Below, one piece after another: positions 26,402-34,010 of a stretch of DNA of 64,000 nucleotides. The translations under genes were made by a program, and so were the position numbers. A model generated the notes under the pieces. That model did not search any database and was not told where the DNA came from. It saw only the letters and a list, made by a program, of their open reading frames with translations. Each line of letters begins with the position of its first letter. The stretch's first letter is position 1. The stretch is from an uncultured Emticicia sp. (lineage in GTDB: Bacteria; Bacteroidota; Bacteroidia; Cytophagales; Spirosomataceae). Location: the NCBI RefSeq assembly GCF_937903345.1, contig NZ_CALCZQ010000015.1, positions 60,991 to 124,990 on the forward strand, written 5' to 3'.

Positions 26402-26650
26402 CTCGTGCATATGACCTTGAGGCGACCAAAGAAGAAAACTGAAATACGGTGGGACTAACAGAAATGGCGATAAAGATCTGTAGGACTTTCACTACAGCTT
26501 CCTATTAGCCAAGGGTTGCTTAGGATTATATTTTTTTGTGTCACTGTCACATCTTATCGCAATTTTACAAATTAATGACTTTATTTCAAAGGTTTTTTGG
26601 GCAAAAAACCTAACTTTTGATGTGTAGCTTTGATAATTATAGAATATTTT
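26402..26650 (+). repeat. Right copy of the long imperfect direct repeat, with a hairpin relic
   Basis: Bases 26428-26650 align with 21831-22063 over the shared blocks listed there. Bases 26402-26427 (CTCGTGC, then GACCTTGAGGCGACC) match the loop and right arm of the 22170-22209 hairpin but have lost the left arm. In the left copy the hairpin follows the repeat; here it precedes it, so the two parts have been rearranged. Confidence 0.6.
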
Positions 26651-27119
26651 TATTCGAATTAAGCGATCTATTAATTTTTTTTGTTTTTTTTCGTTTCGTC
26701 AGATGCTTCCGCACACCAAGTTTATTATAAAAATTTAACTTTACCTAAAATTGTGTTACGTATGAAATTTCGAGTATAGACTACCGTCCTAAAATAGTGC
26801 AGCAGGATTTGAATCGATGTTAGAGATGATTGCTCATTCACAGATTTCGTATAGTTTTATCTGCTATTGGCGAATATAGGTGGGAATAGATGTTTACTTA
26901 TGCTTTAAAAATGCCTTGCTCTTTAAGTCCGGTATAGCAGATTCGGACTAACAAAAATTTGTTTGTATTTTATAAATTATTTGTCGAATCATACTAAAGT
27001 CGTTTTAAAATTATTAAAAACTTTAGCCGAGTTTATTCAAAAAAATCTGATACAAAGGAACAACAAAGCTTTATTTAGAGTTATTATAATTAGGAATAGC
27101 ATCTTGGCTATTTTGATTG
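26651..27119. other. Intergenic stretch upstream of suf genes, no gene seen
   Basis: AT-rich. A plus-strand frame at 26963-27169 (68 codons) has no recognisable features and would run through the suf promoter, so I do not call it. GATTTGAATCG near 26805 resembles a tRNA T-arm, but no cloverleaf forms around it. Confidence 0.35.
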
Positions 27120-27160
27120 TATCTTTGCAAATTAATCAGAGTGCGAAATTGTATTTCGCA
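27120..27160 (+). promoter_or_regulatory. sufC -7 box with a downstream operator-like dyad
   Basis: TATCTTTG at 27120-27127 is an exact -7 box; no well-spaced -33 TTTG is visible. Fifteen bases later TGCGAAAT (27142-27149), three-base loop, ATTTCGCA (27153-27160) forms a perfect 8-bp dyad in the leader, 36 bases before the ATG. It could bind an iron-sulfur or oxidative-stress regulator, or form a small RNA hairpin. Confidence 0.5.
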
Positions 27161-27196
27161 AATCGTTGAACTTTTATAAAATAGCGAAAGAATAAA

Positions 27197-27961
27197 ATGC
27201 TTACTATCAGTAATTTACACGCAAGAATCGAAGAAAAAGAAATATTGCGTGGAATAAATTTAGAAATAAAGCCAGGCGAGGTTCATGCTATCATGGGGCC
27301 AAATGGTTCGGGTAAAAGTACTTTGGCATCGGTTTTGGCGGGTCGTGAAGATTATGAAGTAACTGAAGGTTCTGTTACATTCAATGGAAAAGACTTACTT
27401 GACTTAGCACCCGAAAAACGAGCTGCTGAAGGTATTTTTTTGGCATTCCAATATCCTGTTGAGATACCTGGTGTTACGACTATTAATTTCTTAAAAACAG
27501 CTATCAACGAAATTCGCAAGTATAATGGTCATGAGCCACTCGATGCCGCTCAGTTTTTAAAAAGAATGAGAGAGAAAGCAAAATTGGTAAAAATCGACGA
27601 TGCTCTTTTGAAACGCTCGCTCAACGAAGGATTTTCGGGTGGAGAGAAAAAACGCAACGAAATTTTCCAAATGGCCATGCTTGAGCCAACTTTGGGTCTT
27701 TTGGATGAAACCGATTCAGGTCTTGATATTGATGCTCTTCGTATTGTTGCGGAAGGTGTAAACCAATTACGTGATGGAAAGCGTTCGTTTGTGGTAGTTA
27801 CTCATTATCAGCGTTTGCTCGATTATATCGTGCCAGATTTCGTGCACGTACTTTATAAAGGTCGTATAGTAAAATCTGGAACTAAAGAATTAGCTCTTGA
27901 ATTAGAAGAAAAGGGCTACGATTGGATTAAAAACGAAGTTGACGCACTCGAAATAGCATAG
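27197..27961 (+). CDS. sufC: Fe-S cluster assembly ATPase SufC
   Basis: A 254-residue cytoplasmic ABC-type ATPase that works with SufB and SufD to build Fe-S clusters. Walker A GPNGSGKSTLASV (near residue 36), a SufC-type signature in NEGFSGGEKKRNEIFQM, Walker B LGLLDETDSGLDIDALR, and the switch His in VVTHYQRLLDYI. Full length. In most Bacteroidota sufB precedes sufC; here the upstream 500 bp hold no sufB, and sufC follows its own promoter directly. Followed by a RidA gene and sufD on the same strand. Confidence 0.97.
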   Translation: MLTISNLHARIEEKEILRGINLEIKPGEVHAIMGPNGSGKSTLASVLAGREDYEVTEGSVTFNGKDLLDLAPEKRAAEGIFLAFQYPVEIPGVTTINFLKTAINEIRKYNGHEPLDAAQFLKRMREKAKLVKIDDALLKRSLNEGFSGGEKKRNEIFQMAMLEPTLGLLDETDSGLDIDALRIVAEGVNQLRDGKRSFVVVTHYQRLLDYIVPDFVHVLYKGRIVKSGTKELALELEEKGYDWIKNEVDALEIA

Positions 27962-27973
27962 TTATTGAATCAG

Positions 27974-28022
27974 TGAATGATAGAATTAATGAATAAAAGA
28001 GTTTTGAATATTCTATCATTCA
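27974..28022 (+). other. Inverted repeat between sufC and ridA, with GAATGATAGAAT motif
   Basis: TGAATGATAGAAT (27974-27986) pairs perfectly with ATTCTATCATTCA (28010-28022). The same 13-base motif occurs at 15201-15213 before deoC and at 20092-20107 before ctlX. No U-run follows, so it may attenuate or stabilise the transcript rather than end it. Confidence 0.45.
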
Positions 28023-28049
28023 TTCAATGTATCATTCATAATTGATTTT

Positions 28050-28430
28050 ATGCAGAAAATTCAAGTTAAAGATTCTCCGAAGCCAATGGGGCATTATTCG
28101 CAAGCGATTGTGAGTAATGGAATGCTTTTTACTTCTGGAATTTTGCCAATAAAAATCAATACCTCTGAAAAACTACCAATCGAGTCAAGTATTGAAGAGC
28201 AATTAAATGTTGTTTTTGATAATTTGAATCAGATTTTGCAAGAAGTAGGGATAAGTCCTGATAAAGTGATAAAAGCTACAATTTATATTTCAGGAGGTGA
28301 GAATTGGGGAATTGTGAACGAACTTTATGCAAAATATTTCGGAGAACATCGCCCAGCACGCTCAATCATTCCAGTGCCAGAACTGCACTTTGGATATAAA
28401 GTAGAATTAGAAGCAATTGCAGAATTGTAG
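28050..28430 (+). CDS. ridA: RidA family enamine/imine deaminase
   Basis: A 126-residue trimeric protein of the YjgF/YER057c/UK114 family, which hydrolyses reactive 2-aminoacrylate and other enamines released by PLP enzymes. PMGHYSQAIVSNGMLFTSGI, the region around NLNQILQEVGISPDKVIKATIYI, and the C-terminal catalytic Arg in RPARSIIPVPELHFGYKVELE are signature segments. It sits between sufC and sufD. RidA protects PLP enzymes such as the cysteine desulfurase that feeds Fe-S assembly, a possible reason for the placement (inference). Confidence 0.95.
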   Translation: MQKIQVKDSPKPMGHYSQAIVSNGMLFTSGILPIKINTSEKLPIESSIEEQLNVVFDNLNQILQEVGISPDKVIKATIYISGGENWGIVNELYAKYFGEHRPARSIIPVPELHFGYKVELEAIAEL

Positions 28431-28481
28431 AACAATTTTTCCGAAAAGGTTCGGAGAAATGGATATAGAAAATTTTGAAAA

Positions 28482-29813
28482 ATGAGTTCGATAGAAAATA
28501 AAGACACTTCAAGTCTAAAAGCAGAATTAATCGCTGATTTTCATTTGTCACAAGCAAAACTGAATGGTAAAGCAACTTTGCCTATCCATCAATTGCGTGG
28601 TGAAGCAATGCAAAATTTTGATAATTTAGGTTTTCCAACCATTCGAAATGAAGAATGGAAATATTCGAATGTAAGCAATTTAGTAAAACAAACATTTGAT
28701 TTTCATACCAAAACCGAGTTTAATCAAGCTGATCTTGATAAAATTCCGTTACCGCGTCTTATTGGAAACGTTTTGTATTTTATCAATGGCGTTTATAATG
28801 CCGAACTTTCGCAGATTGCTACACCTGAAAATAAACTAAAAGTTATTCCATTTTCGGAGGCATTAGCCCATCAACCTGAATTAATCGAGGGTTATTTTGG
28901 TAAGTATGCCAACTATGAAACCGATGCTTTCACAGCTCTTAATACAGCTCTTGCTAATGATGGTGTTGTGGTGCAAGTAGCTGATAATAAGATCGTTGAA
29001 GAACCAATTATTTTGAGATTCATCTCGGATGTGCGTACGTCAAATGTTGGTTCACAACCTAGAAATTTGATCATCGTCGGTAAAAATTCACAAGTGAAAA
29101 TTGCCGAGGCGTATCGTACAGTAGGAGATAATGCAGCATTTGTAAATACGGTTACTGAGATCATTGTTGATGAATCAGCAATGGTTGATTATTACAAAGT
29201 GCAGAGTGAAAGCAATAAATCATATCACATTGGCACTACACAGGTTTACCAAAAAGGGCGTAGCTATTTTTATTCAGCAACCGTAACTTTGAATGGTGGT
29301 TTTGTTAGAAATAACCTTAATGTAGTGCTTGATGGAGAGCATATCGAAAGTCATTTGTTTGGCTTATACGTACCAAATGGTAAGCAACATGTTGACAATC
29401 ACACAGTTGTTGATCATAGAAAACCAAATTGTGAAAGCCACGAGCTTTACAAAGGAATTTTGATGGACAAATCGACTGGAGTTTTCAATGGTAAGATTTT
29501 CGTAAGAGAAGACGCTCAGAAAACAAATGCTTATCAAAACTGCCGCAATGTTGTAACGTCTGATGAAGCGACAATGAATACTAAACCCCAATTAGAAATT
29601 TGGGCAGATGATGTAAAATGTTCGCACGGAACAACAACTGGTCAATTGAATGACGAGGTAATTTTCTATATGCAGTCGAGAGGTATTCCTAAAAAGGAAG
29701 CGATTCGTTTGCAACTCTTGGCATTTGCACAAGATGTAGTTACACAAATCAAAATTGATTCAATCAGAGAATATATAGAAGAATTAATTTTGGAAAAACT
29801 GGAAGGAGCTTGA
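28482..29813 (+). CDS. sufD: Fe-S cluster assembly scaffold SufD
   Basis: A 443-residue SufBD-fold protein. The N-terminal helical region with NEEWKYSNVSNLV and the long right-handed beta-helix (NLIIVGKNSQVKIAEAYRTVG; SHLFGLYVPNGKQHVDNHT) match SufD. The conserved His in CSHGTTTGQLNDEVIFYMQSRGI belongs to the C-terminal domain where SufB and SufD meet. SufD forms the SufBC2D complex and helps iron entry. The gene ends before a strong bidirectional terminator, closing the unit without sufB or sufS. Confidence 0.96.
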   Translation: MSSIENKDTSSLKAELIADFHLSQAKLNGKATLPIHQLRGEAMQNFDNLGFPTIRNEEWKYSNVSNLVKQTFDFHTKTEFNQADLDKIPLPRLIGNVLYFINGVYNAELSQIATPENKLKVIPFSEALAHQPELIEGYFGKYANYETDAFTALNTALANDGVVVQVADNKIVEEPIILRFISDVRTSNVGSQPRNLIIVGKNSQVKIAEAYRTVGDNAAFVNTVTEIIVDESAMVDYYKVQSESNKSYHIGTTQVYQKGRSYFYSATVTLNGGFVRNNLNVVLDGEHIESHLFGLYVPNGKQHVDNHTVVDHRKPNCESHELYKGILMDKSTGVFNGKIFVREDAQKTNAYQNCRNVVTSDEATMNTKPQLEIWADDVKCSHGTTTGQLNDEVIFYMQSRGIPKKEAIRLQLLAFAQDVVTQIKIDSIREYIEELILEKLEGA

Positions 29814-29826
29814 TCAAATAAATTAA

Positions 29827-29869
29827 ACCAAAAATGCCTCATAATCGATAATTATGAGGCATTTTTGGT
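29827..29869. terminator. Bidirectional intrinsic terminator between sufD and the symporter gene
   Basis: A perfect 19-bp stem (29827-29845 with 29851-29869, core AAAAATGCCTCATAAT) and five-base loop. A-run and T-run lie on both sides, so it can end transcripts from sufD (+) and from the convergent symporter gene (-). Confidence 0.9.
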
Positions 29870-29894
29870 ATATAACTAGAATAATAAGTATTGT

Positions 29895-31175
29895 TTATTC
29901 CTTTAATTCACCTTCCCACTTAGCTACAACTGCGGTTGCAACGGCATTTCCAGCTACTGATGTTGCCGAGCGACCCATATCCAACAACCAGTCAACAGCC
30001 AAAACTAAGCTGATACCTTCTTGTGGAAGACCAAACATGGTGAGTGTGCCTGCAATAACAACCAATGATGCACGTGGCACGCCCGCAATACCTTTACTAG
30101 TAAGCAGTAGCGTAAGCAACATTGTCACTTGTTGGCCAAGCGTTAGTTCGATACCGTAGATTTGAGCGATAAATCCTGTTGCAAAAGTCATGTACATCAT
30201 TGAGCCATCAAGGTTGAACGAGTATCCTAAAGGCAAAACAAAACTAATTATACGTTCTGATATACCAAATTTTTTGAGTTGTTCAATTTGTAATGGCATT
30301 GAAGCTTCCGAACTTGCGGTACTGAAAGATAAGAAAAGAGCATCTTTTACATACTTCAACAATTTCCAATAATCTATTTTTTGTGTAATACATATTATCC
30401 ACAAAACAACTACAATGAAAAAAGCCAACGTTGCAAAGAAGCAAACGATTAAATATAAATAACCACCTAATACGCCTAAACCTTTCGATGCAATTACCGC
30501 AGCAACCGATCCAAAAACAGCATAAGGTGCAAATGTCATTACATAGCCTACAATCTTAAACATCACCTCCGAAATTGCATCAAGTGCTTTGGTGACGCTT
30601 TTTCCTTTTTCGCCAATAGCAGCCAATGCCACACCAAAAAATAATGAAAATACAACTATTTGTAAAACTTCGTTGGTAGAAAGTGCCTCAAAAATACTTT
30701 TTGGAAAAACGTGTGTAATAAAGTTTTCAAGCGTCATTTTTTTTGCTTCAACTCCGGTGTCTGTTCCTGTACTTGGCAAGTCAAGCGTCATTACTTTACC
30801 AGGTTTCATCAGATTTACAGCAATTAGACCCGTAACTAATGAAAGAATTGTGGCGAAATAAAAATAACCCAATGTTTTTAGTCCGATACGCCCAACCACC
30901 TTAAAATCTCCCAATTTGGCAATTCCTACGGTAAGAATAGAAAATACCAAAGGCCCTAAAATCATCTGAATTAGGCGTAAGAAAATCTTTGAGAGCAATT
31001 GTAAATACGAACTCCAATCTTTGATACCTTCATTGGCTTTAAGCTGCTCGGGTGAAAGTAAGGCGGCATCTTTAATACTAAATTGCCCTAAATCGAAGTG
31101 ATTGTGGATGAAATAACCGACAATGATACCGAGCGTCATGCCGATGAAGATTTTCCAAGTAATGTTTAGTTTCAT
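29895..31175 (-). CDS. Dicarboxylate/amino acid:cation symporter (DAACS, GltP/DctA type)
   Basis: A 426-residue inner-membrane transporter of the glutamate/dicarboxylate family with about eight helices and two re-entrant hairpins. The serine-rich hairpin SFSTASSEASMPLQ, the NLDGSMMYMTFATGFIAQ helix (NxDG region of the cation/substrate site) and SKGIAGVPRASLVV are the conserved transport core. It takes up glutamate, aspartate or C4-dicarboxylates with Na+ or H+; the exact substrate cannot be read. The segment of about 45 residues between TM1 and the following helix is long and hydrophilic. Confidence 0.94.
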   Translation of the reverse strand: MKLNITWKIFIGMTLGIIVGYFIHNHFDLGQFSIKDAALLSPEQLKANEGIKDWSSYLQLLSKIFLRLIQMILGPLVFSILTVGIAKLGDFKVVGRIGLKTLGYFYFATILSLVTGLIAVNLMKPGKVMTLDLPSTGTDTGVEAKKMTLENFITHVFPKSIFEALSTNEVLQIVVFSLFFGVALAAIGEKGKSVTKALDAISEVMFKIVGYVMTFAPYAVFGSVAAVIASKGLGVLGGYLYLIVCFFATLAFFIVVVLWIICITQKIDYWKLLKYVKDALFLSFSTASSEASMPLQIEQLKKFGISERIISFVLPLGYSFNLDGSMMYMTFATGFIAQIYGIELTLGQQVTMLLTLLLTSKGIAGVPRASLVVIAGTLTMFGLPQEGISLVLAVDWLLDMGRSATSVAGNAVATAVVAKWEGELKE

Positions 31176-31192
31176 AGTGTAATACTAAGCAC

Positions 31193-31237
31193 CCCGCCCC
31201 TAAAGGAGAGCTTTTTTAACCTTCCTTTAGGGGCGGG
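31193..31237. repeat. G+C-rich 15-bp palindromic hairpin overlapping a gene end
   Basis: CCCGCCCCTAAAGGA (31193-31207) pairs perfectly with TCCTTTAGGGGCGGG (31223-31237); the loop contains TTTTTT. The right arm forms the last codons of the SRPBCC gene (stop at 31227-31229), and the hairpin ends 18 bp before the symporter ATG. The much higher G+C content suggests a dispersed palindromic element, a type I associate with Bacteroidota intergenic regions; it could also end the SRPBCC transcript. Confidence 0.65.
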
Positions 31238-31682
31238 AGGCGAAAAATTTTCGATAAATTGGTTGGCGATAAAGGAATTGAAGATACAAGATAGGATAAA
31301 AAATGTAATCTGTCAAAATAGTGGGCGTTCGAAACTCAATTTCATCAATTATTATACTTCCTGAGCCGTTCGGCGAAGTGGTGTCTCGGACTATCCGGTG
31401 CTTATGTTTCCAGTATTTTAGAAAAAAAGGAAGCGTTACTCCTTCATCAATAAAGTATGATTCTTCTACCGATAAATAAGAATCAGTGATTTTGCTGACC
31501 CAAAGTTGCCGTAAAATAAAAAAATTTAGTTCAAATGTTACTTTTTCACCAACTTCCTGTCCAAAGCTTATCAGTTTCACTGGAGGAAATGGTGGAGTCA
31601 GTTTTAAAAGTAATTTATCATTAAATTGATTCCACACATCATTAACCGATTGATTTACAACGGTTGCGATATTTATTTTCAT
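31227..31682 (-). CDS. SRPBCC-superfamily (START-like) ligand-binding protein
   Basis: A 151-residue cytoplasmic protein with the helix-grip pattern of SRPBCC proteins: a starting strand INIATVVNQSVNDVWNQF, a mid-region FELNFFILRQLWVSKI and a C-terminal helix RTPTILTDYIFYPILYLQFL. These proteins bind hydrophobic ligands in a central cavity; the ligand is unknown. ATG 31682 (MKINIATVV) is chosen over the frame start at 31730. The last codons are formed by a G+C-rich palindrome, so the C-terminus FFASRP may have been changed by insertion of that element. Confidence 0.75.
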   Translation of the reverse strand: MKINIATVVNQSVNDVWNQFNDKLLLKLTPPFPPVKLISFGQEVGEKVTFELNFFILRQLWVSKITDSYLSVEESYFIDEGVTLPFFLKYWKHKHRIVRDTTSPNGSGSIIIDEIEFRTPTILTDYIFYPILYLQFLYRQPIYRKFFASRP

Positions 31683-31862
31683 TGTTTTTTGTTTTTTAGC
31701 GTGTGAAACGAAATAGTTTAAAAAAATCAAAATAATTTGAGTTGTAGGTTCGAAAAAAGAAATACTATTATATACGAATCGAAAGTCAGAGTTTTTAGGG
31801 TAAAATTATTAAATATATTTTCAAACTTTTATTATCTTATTTAAACCCCAAAAAGAAGTGAT

Positions 31863-31997
31863 ATGTTTTTAGAAATTGATAATAGTCTTGGTAATTTAAT
31901 TCTGATATATCCACTACAAACATTGTTGATAGTTATATTAATCGTTTTGGGCATATTTGAACTTTATCATTTTTTTAAAATTAGAAGGTTTTTTTAA
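31863..31997 (+). CDS. Putative 44-residue single-helix membrane protein
   Basis: ATG 31863 follows an A-rich tract (CCCCAAAAAGAAGTGAT) and opens a 44-codon frame with a short polar N-terminus, one strong membrane helix (TLLIVILIVLGIFELYHF) and a basic end KIRRFF. An intrinsic terminator follows about 80 bp after the stop. In the second tandem unit the 3' half of the frame is still visible as GLYHFLMISRF but is broken by a stop codon. No family recognised; small size makes this tentative. Confidence 0.4.
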   Translation: MFLEIDNSLGNLILIYPLQTLLIVILIVLGIFELYHFFKIRRFF

Positions 31998-32800
31998 TAG
32001 CGGCCGAAATTTCGTCCACCGGAAATGTTTTAAGCAGATGATGTTTCTTCATAGTGGTAAGAGTTGTTCACGAAGGGCCGTTTCGACTGAAACGGCATTT
32101 TTGTAAGAGATTTTATAAGGTGTACTTCGTTTTTTATTATAATTATTAGGTAATAAGATTGAAATATTCGACAAATTTGGAAATAGCTAAATAGCTCTGC
32201 ATTAGCTTATGCTCCTAATAATTATCTGTCAACTTTTCGTAGACTTTTTTAAAAATTAACCTTAAGGTTTATAATAGAGACTATGCCAAATTCTTGGTTC
32301 TTCCTCGAGTTTCATAAAAAAATTCACAAAGAAGAAATACATATTGTGATTATGCTAAAAATGATAATTTAAAAGTCTTTTTGGGTATTAAAATTGGTGT
32401 TATTGTTGATATTTTTGTATAAAAATATCTTAAGTGTTGAGTATATTTTTTTTAAATAATTTGGCATCAAATGTTAAAAAAGTAACTATGTTAGATACTC
32501 AATTATTATTTAAAGGTTTTTAGAACTACTAGAAAATAGTTGTTAGAAAAAGTGGGAGGAAAAAACTCTTTTTTTCTTTTTTAAAAATAAAGTTTACCAA
32601 GTGTTATTTTACAATTATTTACCTATTAAGTATTGTAACATAAGAAATCAGTCAATAATTAAAAGATAGAGTATTAATAATCAATAAATTAAAAAGTGAG
32701 TTTGTATTGCTATTTTTTTCTCAGAGCATCTAAAATAATTTGATGGTAAATTTCGGTCTTTATCTATTTTTTGAATTAGAATTCTCGTTTAGTTAGCTAA
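31905..32800 (+). repeat. Tandem non-coding repeat, unit 1
   Basis: First of two diverged head-to-tail units with a period of about 890-920 bp. Corresponding landmarks: ACTTTATCATTTTTT, CGAAAnTTCG before AAATGTTTTAAG, a conserved hairpin terminator, ATTCGACAAATTTG with AAATAGCTAAATAGCT, and TTTTTGGGTATTAAAA. The unit is very A+T-rich and, apart from the 44-codon frame at its start, non-coding. Limits are approximate. Confidence 0.65.
32077..32102 (+). terminator. Conserved intrinsic terminator in tandem unit 1
   Basis: GCCGTTTC (32077-32084), loop GACT, GAAACGGC (32089-32096), then ATTTTT. A classical plus-strand terminator, about 80 bp after the small membrane-protein frame. Confidence 0.7.
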
Positions 32801-33735
32801 AAGGAGTTTTATTGTTGTAATTTATTCTTTTTAACTTTTTGGTTAAATTGGGACTTTATCATTTTTTAATGATAAGTAGGTTTTTAAACATTGGTCGAAA
32901 CTTCGGCTACCGTAAATGTTTTAAGTTGATGATTTTTCATTATAGTGGTTAGGGTTGTTCGCAAAGGGCCGTTTCGTTTGAGACGGCTTTTTTGTTTACG
33001 AATTTTATGAAGTGGATTTCGCTTCATATTATAAATGTACCGTAATGAGGTAGAATTATTCGACAAATTTGAAAAATAGCTAAATAGCTGTCTATTAGCT
33101 TATTATCTTAAGCGTACTTGTTGACTCTTTGTGTATTTTTAAAAAAATGAAACGTATAGCTTATTATAGAGATTTTGACAAATCATTGGTTCACCTTAGA
33201 GTTTTAGAAATCTTGATATTACGAAAATTCATAGAGTTAATTTACTAAAAATGACAATTTAATAGCCTTTTTGGGTATTAAAACTGGTGCTATTTTTGCT
33301 TTTTTGGCGTCAAAATCGCTAAAATGTTAATTATATTTTGTACTCGCATATTTAGGCATCAAATAGTTCTAAAACAATGTTGTTTTGTGCTCGATTATGA
33401 TAAAAAGCTAGTGAAATTATTAGAAAGGAAAAACATTTTACCGCTTTTTAAATTAATGGTTGCAATTTCCTATTTTCTGATTATTGGCCTATTTAAGTAT
33501 TGAAATGTAAAAAACTATTTACAAATTTTAAATAAAGGATTGATAATCAACAAATTAAATCATTTGATTTTGATGCTTATTTTTTATTCATTAAAAATTA
33601 TTTTAGATAAAATATTGGCCCTAATTTATTGTGGTCAATGTTTATGCTTGTTTTTTCTAAAATCTTCAATTCGGCATTTTACTACAGTTACTCAAATTCG
33701 TATTTTCTTTCCGTTACCTCAAAAGAGTTTTATCG
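32801..33735 (+). repeat. Tandem non-coding repeat, unit 2
   Basis: Second unit, aligned with 31905-32800 by the same landmarks at an offset of about 890 bp. It begins near GGAGTTTTATTGTTG, and a similar GAGTTTTATCGTC at about 33723 may mark the start of a third, unrecognisable unit. The stretch from 33736 to 34010, just before the giant adhesin gene, shows no clear promoter or gene. Confidence 0.65.
32968..32993 (+). terminator. Conserved intrinsic terminator in tandem unit 2
   Basis: GCCGTTTC (32968-32975), loop GTTT, GAGACGGC (32980-32987, one G-U pair), then TTTTTT. It is 891 bp from its counterpart. Loop and one stem base differ while pairing and U-run are kept, which suggests selection for the hairpin. 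Confidence 0.7.
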
Positions 33736-34010
33736 TCTAAAAAATGTTGAATCTCTATGTTTTGTTTATGATTTGACCAATACCTAATAAACATAGCATA
33801 AAAAAATATATGGCATAAAAAATATGAGAGTTTTTACACAATCTCAGGAATGAATTTTTTAGAAAAAAGCTCAAATGTAAAATATAATTCCTGATACTTT
33901 ATCATGGCTGTCGGATAGAGTGAAGAGTTGGTTTTGAAGCTTTTATTGGTTTTTTGAAAATAGTAGATTAGTTATTGAAAAGTCTAAATATAAACCATTG
34001 TATAGATTTT

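Noticed and set aside
26795..26825. tRNA T-arm-like GATTTGAATCG
   Set aside because: No matching D-arm, anticodon stem or acceptor pairing around it on either strand.
26963..27169. 68-codon plus-strand frame upstream of sufC
   Set aside because: It covers the sufC -7 box and leader dyad, has no recognisable domain, and its composition is that of AT-rich spacer.
32884..33066. Minus-strand 60-codon frame of basic residues within tandem unit 2
   Set aside because: It runs through the conserved plus-strand terminator, and the equivalent frame in unit 1 is interrupted. Only its last 18 codons have a counterpart.
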